Source: an uncultured Clostridia bacterium
GTDB taxonomy: Bacteria; Bacillota; Clostridia; Oscillospirales; Ruminococcaceae
DNA: 64,000 nt
Direction of reading: 5' to 3'
NCBI GenBank assembly: GCA_945910815.1
Contig: CAMDZD010000002.1
Location: 116,212-180,211 of the forward strand
Position 1 is the stretch's first letter; each line of letters begins with the position of its first letter. The notes under the pieces were generated by a model, which was not told the origin of the DNA, made no database searches, and saw only the letters and a list, made by a program, of their open reading frames with translations. Below are positions 36,386 through 46,155 of this stretch, piece after piece. The position numbers and the translations under genes are program-made.

Positions 36386-36417
36386 AAATATCGGGACGGG
36401 TTTGTTTTCCCCGTCCC
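36386..36417 (-). terminator. Terminator after glyA
   Basis: GGGACGGG and CCCGTCCC form an 8-bp GC-rich stem (36393-36417), followed by GATATTTTTATTT on the minus strand. Confidence 0.85.
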
Positions 36418-36434
36418 ATTAAGTCAAATAAAAA

Positions 36435-37691
36435 TTACTTGTAAAGCGGATACTTTTCGCATATAGCTGTTACACCTGCACGGATTTCGTCAGCCTTGTT
36501 TTCAAAATCAGTAGCACAGAGATAGATATATTCAGCGATTTTTTCCATTTCCTCAACACCGAGTCCACGTGTTGTTACAGCCGGAGTACCGATTCTGATA
36601 CCGCTTGTAACGAACGGCTTTTCGGGGTCATTATGGATAGCGTTCTTGTTTACAGTGATGTAAACTTCATCGAGACGGTGTTCAAGCTCCTTACCTGTAA
36701 TGTTGAACGGACGGAGGTCAACAAGCATAAGGTGATTGTCAGTACCGCCTGAAACGAGGTTGAAACCTCTCTTTAAGAGACCTTCTGAAAGTGCCTTTGC
36801 ATTTTCAACGATTTTTTTCTGATATTCCTTAAATTCGGGCTTGAGAGCTTCTCCGAAACATACAGCCTTGGCAGCGATAGTATGCATAAGAGGACCTCCC
36901 TGAGTTCCGGGGAATATTGCTGAATTAATTTTCTTTGCGAGTGCTTCATCGTTTGTGAGGATAAGACCGCCACGGGGTCCTCTGAGGGTTTTATGTGTAG
37001 TAGTTGTAGTAATATCAGCGTACGGAACAGGTGACTGGTGAAGACCTGCTGCAACGAGTCCGGCAATATGTGCCATATCAACCATAAACAAAGCTCCGAC
37101 TGATTTTGCGATTTCTGAAAGTCTCTTGAAGTCGATAGCTCTCGGATATGCACTTGCTCCGGCAACTATGAGCTTTGGCTGATGTTCTTCAGCAAGCTTC
37201 TGAACTGTATCGTAATTTATAGTTTCTGTTGTATCGTCAAGACCGTATGAAACGAAATTGAAATACTTTCCTGAAAGGTTTACAGGTGAACCGTGCGTGA
37301 GGTGTCCGCCGTCAGCAAGACTCATTCCGAGAACAGTATCACCTGGCTTGAGTACAGCAAAATAAGCGGCAGTATTTGCCTGAGCTCCTGAATGTGGCTG
37401 TACGTTTGCAAATTTAGCTCCGAAAAGTTCCTTTGCACGTTCGATTGCGATATTTTCAACAACGTCAACACATTCACAGCCACCATAGTAACGCTTTCCG
37501 GGATAGCCTTCAGCATACTTGTTTGTGAGTACCGAACCCATAGCAGCCATAACAGCAGGGCTTACGATATTTTCACTGGCAATAAGTTCAAGATTTCTTC
37601 TCTGACGTGCAAGTTCAGCATTCATAGCTTTTCCGACTTCGGGGTCAACTGATTCAACATAGCCTATTGTATCAATAAGGTCATTATACAT
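36435..37691 (-). CDS. glyA: Serine hydroxymethyltransferase
   Basis: Interconverts serine and glycine with tetrahydrofolate, the main source of one-carbon units. 418 residues. The PLP Lys is in [14 protein letters not shown] near 230; QPHSGAQAN and [12 protein letters not shown] motifs are present. It is a single gene with its own terminator and an AAGGAG site. Confidence 0.97.
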   Translation of the reverse strand: MYNDLIDTIGYVESVDPEVGKAMNAELARQRRNLELIASENIVSPAVMAAMGSVLTNKYAEGYPGKRYYGGCECVDVVENIAIERAKELFGAKFANVQPHSGAQANTAAYFAVLKPGDTVLGMSLADGGHLTHGSPVNLSGKYFNFVSYGLDDTTETINYDTVQKLAEEHQPKLIVAGASAYPRAIDFKRLSEIAKSVGALFMVDMAHIAGLVAAGLHQSPVPYADITTTTTHKTLRGPRGGLILTNDEALAKKINSAIFPGTQGGPLMHTIAAKAVCFGEALKPEFKEYQKKIVENAKALSEGLLKRGFNLVSGGTDNHLMLVDLRPFNITGKELEHRLDEVYITVNKNAIHNDPEKPFVTSGIRIGTPAVTTRGLGVEEMEKIAEYIYLCATDFENKADEIRAGVTAICEKYPLYK

Positions 37692-37788
37692 TTTGGGATT
37701 TCTCCTTTTTAATAAAATTCCGTGAAATATTCACAGATATATTATACAGCATATCAGAAAAAATTTCAATAGTTTTATCAGAATTTGT

Positions 37789-37818
37789 AAAAAAAGGGCG
37801 GACTTTTTCAGCCCGCCC
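37789..37818 (-). terminator. Terminator after tsf
   Basis: GGGCGG (37813-37818 on the minus strand) and CCGCCC (37796-37801) form a stem, followed by seven T. Confidence 0.88.
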
Positions 37819-37834
37819 GATATTCCGTAAAAAA

Positions 37835-38752
37835 TTACTTAACCATTTTTGCGATTTCGTCTGCGAAGTTTTCTTCTTTCTTCTCAACGCCTTCGCCACA
37901 TTCATAGCGTACTACATCAACAACGCTGATTTTTCCGCCGAGCTTCTTAGCTTCAGCATCAATGTACTGCTGTACGGAGAGCTTGTCGTCCTTAACGAAA
38001 GCCTGTTCGAGGAGACAGTTTTCCTTGTAGTACTTGCCAACCTTACCTTCAACAATCTTAACACGAACCTGTTCAGGCTTGTTAGCCATTTTAGGGTCTT
38101 CAGCCATCTGAGCGAGCATGATTTCCTTTTCCTTGGCAATAACTTCAGCCGGAACTTCTTCAGGTCTTACATATGAAGGATTGAGAGCAGCTGACTGCAT
38201 TGCAACATCCTTACCTACTGCAAGAACTTCATCTGAATCAATATCAGTATCAAGCTTTACGAGAACACCGATACTTCCTCCGTTATGAACATATGAAGCA
38301 ATTTTGCCTTCAAGTCTTGTGAAACGGCGGATAACGATATTTTCTCTGATTTTCATTCCGGCAAGTTCTGTAAGAGCAGCGTCAACAGTAGATGTTCCGC
38401 CACTTATTGTGCAAGCCTTGAGAGCTTCAACATCAGCCGGATTTGATTCTATAATTGTATCTGCAACAGCAGCAACAAATTCCTTGAATGCGTCTGTATT
38501 TGCAGCAAAGTCAGTTTCTGTATTTACTTCAAGAAGTACGCCTGCATTGTTCTTTACAACAGCAGCAACAGTACCTTCAGCAGCAGCACGTCCGCTTTTC
38601 TTAGCCTGAGTTGCAAGACCTTTTTCTCTGAGGATTTCGATAGCCTTGTCCATATCGCCGTCAGACTCTACAAGTGCCTTCTTACAGTCCATCATGCCTA
38701 CGCCGGTAGCGGTCATAAGCTCTTTAATTTCCTGAACGGATACCTTTCCCAT
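37835..38752 (-). CDS. tsf: Elongation factor Ts
   Basis: Nucleotide exchange factor for EF-Tu, 305 residues. The N-terminal UBA-like domain with TGVGMMDCKKAL at 16-27 is characteristic, followed by two core domains (TDFAANTDAF near 80). It follows rpsB directly, the usual bacterial order rpsB-tsf, and ends at a strong terminator. Confidence 0.97.
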   Translation of the reverse strand: MGKVSVQEIKELMTATGVGMMDCKKALVESDGDMDKAIEILREKGLATQAKKSGRAAAEGTVAAVVKNNAGVLLEVNTETDFAANTDAFKEFVAAVADTIIESNPADVEALKACTISGGTSTVDAALTELAGMKIRENIVIRRFTRLEGKIASYVHNGGSIGVLVKLDTDIDSDEVLAVGKDVAMQSAALNPSYVRPEEVPAEVIAKEKEIMLAQMAEDPKMANKPEQVRVKIVEGKVGKYYKENCLLEQAFVKDDKLSVQQYIDAEAKKLGGKISVVDVVRYECGEGVEKKEENFADEIAKMVK

Positions 38753-38787
38753 TGGTAATAACCTCCTGTAATTATTTTGAAAATTTA

Positions 38788-39543
38788 TTATTCAGCAGAT
38801 TCTTCAGTAGTTTCTTCTGTTTCGGAAACTTCAGCAGGAGCTTCAGCAGTTTCACCATCTCCGCCCTGTCTGCCTTCGATAATAGCGTTAGCGATAGTAC
38901 CGGCAATAAGCTTTACAGCTCTGATAGCGTCATCGTTACCGGGGATTACATAGTCAACTTCATCAGGGTCACAGTTTGTATCTACGATAGCAACAATCGG
39001 GATATTGAGCTTCTTAGCTTCAGCAACAGCAATTTTTTCCTTGCGTGGGTCAACGATAAACAAAGCACCGGGGAGCTTGTTCATAGTCTTGATACCGCCG
39101 AGGAACTTTTCAAGCTTTTCGATTTCGAGGTTAAGCTTAACAACTTCCTTCTTAGGAAGAAGGTCGAATGTACCGTCTTCAGCCATCTGGTGAAGCTGTT
39201 CAAGTCTCTTGATTCTTGTCTGGATTGTTTTGAAGTTTGTCATCATACCGCCGAGCCATCTTGCGTTTACATAGTGAGCACCTGCACGGATAGCTTCTTC
39301 CTTAACGGAATCTCCTGCCTGCTTCTTAGTACCTACAAAGAGTACTTCTTCGCCGTTAGCAGAAAGGTCACGGATAAACATATAAGCGTCTTCGAGTTTC
39401 TTAACAGTTTTCTGAAGGTCGATAATGTAGATTCCGTTTCTTTCAGTAAAGATGTAAGGTGCCATTTTCGGGTTCCATCTTCTTGTCTGGTGACCGAAGT
39501 GTACACCAGCTTCAAGAAGCTGTTTCATTGATACTACTCCCAT
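38788..39543 (-). CDS. rpsB: 30S ribosomal protein S2
   Basis: A 251-residue S2 protein: [19 protein letters not shown] near 9-27, [16 protein letters not shown] near 94, IVDTNCDPD near 188. It has an acidic Glu/Thr/Ala-rich C-terminal tail. First gene of rpsB-tsf; a long leader precedes it. Confidence 0.98.
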   Translation of the reverse strand: MGVVSMKQLLEAGVHFGHQTRRWNPKMAPYIFTERNGIYIIDLQKTVKKLEDAYMFIRDLSANGEEVLFVGTKKQAGDSVKEEAIRAGAHYVNARWLGGMMTNFKTIQTRIKRLEQLHQMAEDGTFDLLPKKEVVKLNLEIEKLEKFLGGIKTMNKLPGALFIVDPRKEKIAVAEAKKLNIPIVAIVDTNCDPDEVDYVIPGNDDAIRAVKLIAGTIANAIIEGRQGGDGETAEAPAEVSETEETTEESAE

Positions 39544-39549
39544 TGTGTA

Positions 39550-39661
39550 GTCCTCCTTAATTGGTTATAAAATATAAAATTTACCTCCGCCCGACTTGAC
39601 TTGCAGGCGACTTTTAAAATAAAAGCACCGAGCCGGCAAAAGTACAGACGTGCGAATTGCT
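39550..39661 (-). promoter_or_regulatory. rpsB 5' leader, likely ribosomal-protein autoregulatory RNA
   Basis: About 110 bases lie between the transcription start and rpsB. The leader has GC-rich segments (GCACGTCTG, TTGCCGGCTCGGTGC, CAAGTCGGGCGGAGG) that can fold. rpsB leaders in many bacteria are bound by free S2; whether this one matches a known class is not settled here. Confidence 0.4.
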
Positions 39662-39666
39662 TTACT

Positions 39667-39695
39667 ATTATATCATATCCATAAGGATTTTGCAA
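39667..39695 (-). promoter_or_regulatory. Promoter of rpsB-tsf
   Basis: TTGCAA (39695-39690), 17-base spacer and TATAAT (39672-39667) on the minus strand. Confidence 0.7.
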
Positions 39696-39698
39696 GAA

Positions 39699-39998
39699 TT
39701 ATCCAAACAAATTTTTAAAAATTTTCAGCCTTGATTTTGTACATTTTTCACAATCATTATTATTTGTACCTGAAACAAGTATAACATCTTCTCCGATGAC
39801 ATTTATTTTACTGCAAGGAATTATAATATCGTTTTCCTTTCCGAAAAGACCGAAAAGCCGTTCTCTGCCGTAAATTACAAGGGCAACGGTCTGGGAAGTT
39901 TCAATATTTATTTCCGCATCATCGATAAATCCGAGACGTTCACCCGTTTTAATATCTATAACTTCCCTGCGTTTGAGTGATTCAAGACTGTAAATCAA
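39699..39998 (-). CDS. ylmC: YlmC/YmxH-family PRC-barrel protein
   Basis: A small protein of about 99 residues with one PRC-barrel domain: LKRREVIDIKTGERLGFIDDAEI at the start is typical, and two Cys (CEKC) end it. The family is found near sporulation and cell-division genes in Firmicutes; the function is unknown. I prefer TTG at 39998 over the TTG at 40031, because the longer form would begin inside a terminator hairpin and lacks a ribosome site. The GGGGGCGG of the hairpin serves as the only SD-like sequence. Confidence 0.8.
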   Translation of the reverse strand: MIYSLESLKRREVIDIKTGERLGFIDDAEINIETSQTVALVIYGRERLFGLFGKENDIIIPCSKINVIGEDVILVSGTNNNDCEKCTKSRLKIFKNLFG

Positions 39999-40038
39999 AA
40001 AAACCGCCCCCGTCTGATTATATGCAGACAAGGGGCAG
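39997..40038 (-). terminator. Terminator overlapping the ylmC start
   Basis: CTGCCCCTTGTCTG (up to 40038) pairs with CAGACGGGGGCGG (40016-40004) with small mismatches and is followed by seven T, the last being the first base of the ylmC TTG start. It ends the hydG-miniprotein transcript and may limit ylmC expression. Confidence 0.75.
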
Positions 40039-40042
40039 AATA

Positions 40043-40204
40043 TTATTTCTTCTTGTTATTCTTTTTCTTTTCGTTTTTGGAAAGGATTGTTACAACAACA
40101 ATTGCAATTACAGCAAGTGCAACAACAATTCCTATTGCTACAAAAGGAAATCTGTCACCTGTTGCCGGAACAGTTTCCGAAAGACGAATCATATTTTCAA
40201 ACAT
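40043..40204 (-). CDS. 53-residue miniprotein with sortase-type sorting signal
   Basis: Sequence layout: a short N-terminus (MFENMIRLSET), an LPXTG-like motif VPATGD at 12-17, one membrane helix (about 20-41) and a Lys-rich tail. This is the whole cell-wall sorting signal with almost no exported domain before it. The start has a perfect GGAGG site seven bases upstream. It lies 12 bases after hydG and before a terminator. The role is unknown; it could be a small membrane protein whose motif is by chance, but VPATG, helix and basic tail come in the exact order of sortase substrates. Confidence 0.7.
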   Translation of the reverse strand: MFENMIRLSETVPATGDRFPFVAIGIVVALAVIAIVVVTILSKNEKKKNNKKK

Positions 40205-40216
40205 TTTGAAAACCTC

Positions 40217-41635
40217 CTAAAATCTGAAATCTCTCTGACCATTATGTATATTTTTTATATATTCCTCCGCAAGCATTCTTGCCTTTGGATTTGGAATCCC
40301 TTTAAGTTCTCTTTCTATAAGAGCATTGCCGATTCTGCATGTATCTTCGGAAGCGTAATCTTCGAGATATTCCTTTAAAGTCATAAGAGCATTCGGCAGA
40401 CAGCAATTGGAAATCTGTCCCGATTTGCAAAGCGACATAAATCTGTCACCCGTTCTTCCCTCACGGTAACAGGCTGTACAGAATGACGGTATATAACCGA
40501 GTTTCATAAGCCAGTTTACTACTTGGTCAAGGGTGCGGGGGTCTGAAACGTCAAACTGTGCAGAATTATCTTCTTCCGGTTCAGGTTCAGCGTAACCGCC
40601 TACGCTTGTTTTTGAACCTCCGCTTATCTGTGATATTCCGAGATTGAGAACACGTTCACGGCATTCCGCACTTTCTCTTGTAGAGACAATCATTCCCGTA
40701 TAAGGAACAGCTATCCTTATTATTGCAACTATTTTTGCAAATGTATCATCATCGATACCGTTATCGAAATCATCGGGATTTATATCGTCAGCACGTCTTA
40801 CTCTCGGAACTGATATAGTATGCGGGCCTACACCGTGAACCGCCTCAAGATGTTCAGCATGCATAAGTATTCCGGCAAGCTCATATTTATAATTTTCAAG
40901 TCCGAAAAGCACACCGAGTCCGACGTCGTCAATACCGCCCTCCATAGCTCTGTCCATAGCCTCTGTATGATAAGCATAATTATGCTTAGGACCTGTCGGG
41001 TGAAGCTGTTCATAGCTCTCCTTGTTATAGGTTTCCTGAAAAAGTATATATGTACCGATTCCGGCATTTTTAAGCTTTCTGTAATTTTCAACGGTAGTCG
41101 CAGCTATATTTACGTTAACACGTCTTATAGCACCGTTTTTGTGCTTTATTGAATATATGGTATTGATTGATTCGAGAATATATTCAATAGGATTATTAAC
41201 GCTGTCCTCACCTGATTCTATCGCAAGACGCTTATGTCCCATATCCTGAAGTGCAGTAACTTCTTTTATGATTTCTTCCTGAGTAAGCTTTTTTCTTGCA
41301 ATATGCTTATTCTTATAGTGATACGGACAGTATGTACAGCCGTTGACACAGTAATTTGAAAGGTAAAGCGGTGCAAACATTACTATGCGGTTGCCGTAAA
41401 AATCAAGCTTTATCTGTTTTGCGAGTGAATACATTTTTTCATTGATTTTGGGAATATCGCTTGCAAGCAGTAAAGAGGCTTCACGGTGTGAAAGTCCCTT
41501 TCGCTTTTCTGCCTTTTCAAGTACAGAATACAAAAGACTTATATTGTTTTTATTTTTTTCTGCATACTCAAGAGTATCAAGAATTTCTTCATGGGAAATA
41601 AATTCTTCAGCCCTAAGTGATTTGGGATTGTACAT
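40217..41635 (-). CDS. hydG: [FeFe]-hydrogenase H-cluster radical SAM maturase HydG
   Basis: Cleaves tyrosine to CO and cyanide for the H-cluster. 472 residues; the radical SAM motif is CVNGCTYC near 97-104, and the C-terminal auxiliary-cluster region has CTACYREGRTGDRFM near 390. ThiH-like body. It has a GGAAG site. HydF is in the queuosine operon and HydA is beside rex, so the maturation genes are scattered; HydE is not seen in the window. Confidence 0.95.
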   Translation of the reverse strand: MYNPKSLRAEEFISHEEILDTLEYAEKNKNNISLLYSVLEKAEKRKGLSHREASLLLASDIPKINEKMYSLAKQIKLDFYGNRIVMFAPLYLSNYCVNGCTYCPYHYKNKHIARKKLTQEEIIKEVTALQDMGHKRLAIESGEDSVNNPIEYILESINTIYSIKHKNGAIRRVNVNIAATTVENYRKLKNAGIGTYILFQETYNKESYEQLHPTGPKHNYAYHTEAMDRAMEGGIDDVGLGVLFGLENYKYELAGILMHAEHLEAVHGVGPHTISVPRVRRADDINPDDFDNGIDDDTFAKIVAIIRIAVPYTGMIVSTRESAECRERVLNLGISQISGGSKTSVGGYAEPEPEEDNSAQFDVSDPRTLDQVVNWLMKLGYIPSFCTACYREGRTGDRFMSLCKSGQISNCCLPNALMTLKEYLEDYASEDTCRIGNALIERELKGIPNPKARMLAEEYIKNIHNGQRDFRF

Positions 41636-41761
41636 TTAATTACTTCCTCTCTGTCAGAATATAGTATATTATAATTATTATAACTCCGATTTCTTTATTT
41701 GTCAATAAAAGCATAAAAATTATATTCAAAGCACACTATAATAAACAGGAGATGATTTATT

Positions 41762-43366
41762 ATGTATTCTATGGAAAAACGCATTACTGCCGTAGGGGTA
41801 ATTCTTGAAACGCTTTTTGCAGTAATAATATTCAGATTCTTTTCACTTGCATCAAGTCCGCAGTACAAAAAGCTTGCCTCTGAAAAATATACATCATCAA
41901 TAGAAATCCCCGAAAGTGACGGAATAATATATGATACAAATATGACTCCCCTTGTAAATGAAAGCTTTGAATATCTTTGTGTAGGTATTCCGAACAAATC
42001 AGACAAAAAGGCAATGTATTCGGGAGCAGAAAATTCAAAGGATATTGCGGAGGGCATATCCTCAGGAATACCGTTCACATTCCGTTCGGTTAAATATATA
42101 CCCGAAAGCAAAAACGTATATTCGTTTAAAATTCCGGTAAGATATTCATTCAGTCAGCCTGCACAGCATTTAATAGGCTATACCTCACAGGGAGAGGGCG
42201 TTGACGGAATAGAATACGCTTACAATAAGCTATTAAGAAATTCGGGGAAAAGCGAAGTAAAATATATGACAGACGGCTTAGGCTGTATGCTTGACGGAGA
42301 GGAAATTGAAGTTGTTAAAAATCCCGAAAATGTATCGGGAATTGTAACATATATAGATAAAAATATTCAGCAGATATGCGAAAATGCCGGCAGGGATATT
42401 GAATGCGGTGCGATAGTCGTCACAGAAGTAAAAACCGGAAATATCACTGCTATGGCAAGCTTTCCGAAATACTCTGTATATACTCTTGAAGATGATATTA
42501 ATGACGAAAGATGTCCGATGATAAACAGAACTCTTTATTCATACAGTGTAGGCTCGATATTCAAGCTTGTTACTGCTTTTGAAGCTATTGACGAGGGACT
42601 TGAAAATTTTGAATACAACTGCACAGGGAGTATAAATATTGACGGAAGAATATACAAATGCCACGACCACAGCGGTCACGGAAATCAGAATCTTGAACAG
42701 GCTATGACAAATTCCTGCAATACTTATTTTATAGCACTCGGACAAAAGCTGAATATAAAATCATTCAGGGAAAAGGCTTTTACACTCGGATTCGGACGTG
42801 AAAATCCTCTTGCTACGGGAATAATAGGTTCGGGCGGAGTTCTTCCGACAGAAAAAGATTTGTCGCTTTCGGGAGAGCTTGCAAATTTTTCATTCGGTCA
42901 GGGGAAGCTTACTGCAACTCCGTTACAGATTTCACAGATGACTTGTGCAATAGCAAATTACGGAAATATGCCTGTTTTAAGGGTAATAAAAGGATACACC
43001 GATAACGGGAAAACTGTTATAAACGAAAAAAAGGTGCAGTATGCCTATACTATGGACAGGGAAACTTCCTTTAAACTTCAGTATCTTATGATGTCGGCAG
43101 TAAATAAAAATGAAAATTCAAAAGCCCGACCAGATAATACTACCGCCTCCGCAAAGACTTCCACTGCACAGACTGACAGATTCGATGATGACGGAAACGA
43201 AATTTATAATTCCTGGATTACCGGATATTTTCCCGTTGACAATCCAAAGTATGCTGTAACTGTTTTAGTCGAAAACGGTGGATATGGTAATGATTCCGCT
43301 GCTCCGATATTCCGTGAAATTGTTGAAAATACTGCCGATTACATGAAAATTTCAGAAAATTATTGA
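41762..43366 (+). CDS. Class B penicillin-binding protein (transpeptidase)
   Basis: A 534-residue peptidoglycan transpeptidase with an N-terminal membrane helix (about 9-27), a dimerisation domain and a transpeptidase domain. The active Ser is in SIFK (GSIFKLVTA near 262) and the SxN motif is SCN near 318. The third motif reads KTS (AKTSTAQT near 464) where KTG is usual. The length is short for FtsI/SpoVD but near PbpA-like forms. It lies right before alaS, whose promoter begins in its stop codon. Confidence 0.87.
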   Translation: MYSMEKRITAVGVILETLFAVIIFRFFSLASSPQYKKLASEKYTSSIEIPESDGIIYDTNMTPLVNESFEYLCVGIPNKSDKKAMYSGAENSKDIAEGISSGIPFTFRSVKYIPESKNVYSFKIPVRYSFSQPAQHLIGYTSQGEGVDGIEYAYNKLLRNSGKSEVKYMTDGLGCMLDGEEIEVVKNPENVSGIVTYIDKNIQQICENAGRDIECGAIVVTEVKTGNITAMASFPKYSVYTLEDDINDERCPMINRTLYSYSVGSIFKLVTAFEAIDEGLENFEYNCTGSINIDGRIYKCHDHSGHGNQNLEQAMTNSCNTYFIALGQKLNIKSFREKAFTLGFGRENPLATGIIGSGGVLPTEKDLSLSGELANFSFGQGKLTATPLQISQMTCAIANYGNMPVLRVIKGYTDNGKTVINEKKVQYAYTMDRETSFKLQYLMMSAVNKNENSKARPDNTTASAKTSTAQTDRFDDDGNEIYNSWITGYFPVDNPKYAVTVLVENGGYGNDSAAPIFREIVENTADYMKISENY

Positions 43367-43390
43367 CTTTTTCACTCAATCTGCTATAAT
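43363..43390 (+). promoter_or_regulatory. Promoter of alaS
   Basis: TTGACT (43363-43368), 16-base spacer and TATAAT (43385-43390). The -35 box overlaps the stop of the PBP gene. The leader is too short for a T-box. Confidence 0.75.
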
Positions 43391-43429
43391 ATATATGTAT
43401 TTTTATTATTAAAAAGGAGATTTTTTTAT

Positions 43430-46057
43430 ATGCAGTGGACAGGTCTTAATGAACTGAGAGAAAAATATCTCTCGTTCTTTGAAAGCAAAAACCATACAAG
43501 AATGGCAAGCTCCTCACTCATTCCACAGGGAGACAAAAGCCTTCTTCTTATAAATTCCGGTATGGCTCCGTTAAAGAAATTCTTTCTCGGTCAGGCTACA
43601 CCTCCAAATAAAAGAGTTACAACATGTCAGAAATGTATAAGAACTCCCGATATTGAACGTGTCGGAAAAACTGCACGTCACGGCACTTATTTTGAAATGC
43701 TCGGAAATTTCTCTTTCGGTGACTACTTCAAAACAGAGGCTATCGAATGGGCATGGGAATTTCTCACTGAAACACTTGAAATTCCGGCTGAAAGACTCTG
43801 GATTACCATTTTTGAAAGCGATGACGAAGCTGAACAGATTTGGATGAATAAAATCGGCATTCCGAAAGAACGTATAATCAGACTTGGAAAAGCTGATAAT
43901 TTCTGGGAACACGGTTCAGGTCCTTGCGGTCCCTGCTCCGAAATCCATTTCGACAGAGGCGAAAGCTATGGCCCTTTTGAAAGCTTTGAACAGGCAAGCG
44001 ACTGCGACAGAGTTATCGAAATATGGAATCTTGTATTCAGTCAGTTCGACAGCGACGGCAACGGTCACTATGCTGAAATGAAAAACAAAAATATTGATAC
44101 CGGAATGGGACTTGAACGTCTTGCATGCGTTATGCAGGGTGTTGACAACCTCTTTGAAGTTGATACAGTTCAGAATATCATGAAACATATCAGCAGAATT
44201 GCAGGCGTTGAATATAAAAAAGATGAAAAATCCGATGTATCACTCCGTGTAATTACTGACCATATCAGAAGTACAACATTTATGGTCGGTGACGGTGTTA
44301 TGCCTTCAAATGAGGGCAGAGGATACGTTCTCCGCCGTCTTCTGAGACGTGCAGCACGTCACGGAAGACTTCTCGGAATTACAAAACCATTCCTCTGTGA
44401 AGTATGCGATACTGTTATAAATGAAAATAAATCCGCATACCCCGAACTTGCTGAAAAGAGAGAATATATCAAGAAAATCATTTCCGTTGAAGAAGAATCA
44501 TTTGCAAAGACTATTGACAAGGGTTCTGAACTTCTCAATTCTCTTATTGAATCAGCAGGCAATTCAAAAACTCTTTCCGGTGATGACGCTTTCAGACTTT
44601 CTGATACATACGGATTCCCGATTGACCTTACTGTCGAAATATGTCAGGAAAAGGGTATTGATGTAGATACCGAACGATTTGCCGAACTCGTTAAGGAACA
44701 GCGTGAAAAATCAAGAGCAGACCACCTTGCAAAAGCTAATTCATCATGGGCTGATAACAGTATAAAGATTGATGTTCCGAAAACAGTATTCACAGGATAT
44801 ACAAGCTTTACTGAAACAGATTCAAAGATTCTTGCAATTTACAAGGACGGTGCAGAAATTGAAACTGCTGTTGAGGGTGACAACGTTGTAATAGTTCTTG
44901 ACAAAACTCCTTTCTATGCTGAAAGCGGTGGACAGTCAGGCGATTCAGGTATGATTACAACATCAAATTCAGGCTGTGCAGTTGTTGACGATACTATCAA
45001 GTCAGAGGGACATTTCCTCCATATTGCAAACATTACAGAGGGAAGTATTTCAAAGGGCGATACTGTTACCGCATCAATAGATTCCGACAAGAGAAAAGCT
45101 ACTATGAGAAATCATACTTCCGCACATCTTCTCCAGAAAGCTCTGAGAGATGTTCTCGGTGAACATGTTCATCAGGCAGGTCAGCTTGTAAATGAAAATG
45201 CATGCCGTTTCGACTTCTCACACTTCAGTGCATTGACTCCCGAAGAAATTCAGAAAGTTGAACAGAAAGTCAATGCTGAAATTCTTAATGCATGTGATGT
45301 AGTTACACGTGAAATGCCTATTGAGGAGGCAAGAAAACTCGGAGCTATGGCATTATTCGGCGAAAAATACGGCAATACCGTAAGAGTTGTACAGGCTGAT
45401 GATTCAATTGAATTCTGCGGAGGTACTCACGTATCAAATACTTCCGAAATAGGTCTTTTCAAGATTGTTTTAGAAAGTTCAGTAGCTTCGGGTGTAAGAC
45501 GTATTGAAGCTGTTACAGGCTGGGGTGTACTTAATCTGATAAACGGATATAAAAATACTATTGCAGAATCCGCAAAGGCTCTCAGGCTTGCAAATCTTAC
45601 TGAACTTCCCGAAAAATGTTCTGCTGTTGCAAATGAAATCAGGGACAAAGACAAGAAAATCGAAAGTCTCAGTCAGCAGATTGCAAATTCACAGATTTCC
45701 GGAATTTTCGACAACGCTAAGGAAATAAATGGTATTAAGATAGTTTCCGCAAAGCTTGACGGTACAAATAAGGATATGCTCCGCAAACTCGGTGACGCTC
45801 TCAAATCAAAGGAATCGGCTTTTGTAGCCGTAATTGCCGGAATTTCTGACGGAAAGGGTACTTTCTATTGCGTATGTACTGATGATGCAGTAAAGAAAGG
45901 TATTCACGCAGGAAAAATCGTTCAGCAAATATCTGCCGTTACAGGCGGTAAGGGAGGAGGCCGTCCCGATAACGCTATGGCAGGTGCAGGAGATATAAAT
46001 AAAATCAGCGAAGCTTTAAATATTCTCGAAAGTGTTGCAGGTTCAATGCTTGCATGA
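43430..46057 (+). CDS. alaS: Alanyl-tRNA synthetase
   Basis: Charges tRNA-Ala; 875 residues, complete. The class II core holds NSGMAPLKKFF and the RTPDIERVGKTARHGTYFEMLGNFSFGDYF block near 65-100. The editing domain has HTSAHLLQKALR near 560 and CGGTHVSNTSEIG near 662 (zinc His/Cys). The C-terminal Gly-rich GGKGGGRPDNAMAG is typical. An AAAGGAGA site precedes it. Confidence 0.98.
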   Translation: MQWTGLNELREKYLSFFESKNHTRMASSSLIPQGDKSLLLINSGMAPLKKFFLGQATPPNKRVTTCQKCIRTPDIERVGKTARHGTYFEMLGNFSFGDYFKTEAIEWAWEFLTETLEIPAERLWITIFESDDEAEQIWMNKIGIPKERIIRLGKADNFWEHGSGPCGPCSEIHFDRGESYGPFESFEQASDCDRVIEIWNLVFSQFDSDGNGHYAEMKNKNIDTGMGLERLACVMQGVDNLFEVDTVQNIMKHISRIAGVEYKKDEKSDVSLRVITDHIRSTTFMVGDGVMPSNEGRGYVLRRLLRRAARHGRLLGITKPFLCEVCDTVINENKSAYPELAEKREYIKKIISVEEESFAKTIDKGSELLNSLIESAGNSKTLSGDDAFRLSDTYGFPIDLTVEICQEKGIDVDTERFAELVKEQREKSRADHLAKANSSWADNSIKIDVPKTVFTGYTSFTETDSKILAIYKDGAEIETAVEGDNVVIVLDKTPFYAESGGQSGDSGMITTSNSGCAVVDDTIKSEGHFLHIANITEGSISKGDTVTASIDSDKRKATMRNHTSAHLLQKALRDVLGEHVHQAGQLVNENACRFDFSHFSALTPEEIQKVEQKVNAEILNACDVVTREMPIEEARKLGAMALFGEKYGNTVRVVQADDSIEFCGGTHVSNTSEIGLFKIVLESSVASGVRRIEAVTGWGVLNLINGYKNTIAESAKALRLANLTELPEKCSAVANEIRDKDKKIESLSQQIANSQISGIFDNAKEINGIKIVSAKLDGTNKDMLRKLGDALKSKESAFVAVIAGISDGKGTFYCVCTDDAVKKGIHAGKIVQQISAVTGGKGGGRPDNAMAGAGDINKISEALNILESVAGSMLA

Positions 46058-46061
46058 TTTT

Positions 46062-46143
46062 TCCGGAGGGGACTCTGTCCCCTCCATACCTCCCCTGCAA
46101 GCCTTTTGAAAAAGGATTGACCGAAAACTTTATTTATTTAGGA
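46062..46143 (+). repeat. Palindromic intergenic element between alaS and the HIT gene
   Basis: GGAGGGGAC (46065-46073) pairs with GTCCCCTCC (46077-46085) around TCT, followed by ACCTCCCCTGCAAGCC and TTTGAAAAAGGATTGACCG. This kind of GC-rich palindrome plus tail looks like a dispersed intergenic repeat of ruminococci rather than a simple terminator (no U-run). No second copy is present in this window. Confidence 0.4.
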
Positions 46144-46155
46144 GATGTTTTATTT

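Noticed and set aside
38752..39531. 259-codon plus-strand ORF opposite rpsB
   Set aside because: It is the complement of rpsB with Ser/Phe-rich content and no ribosome site.
43391..43429. T-box before alaS
   Set aside because: The leader is only about 35 bases and has no T-box core.
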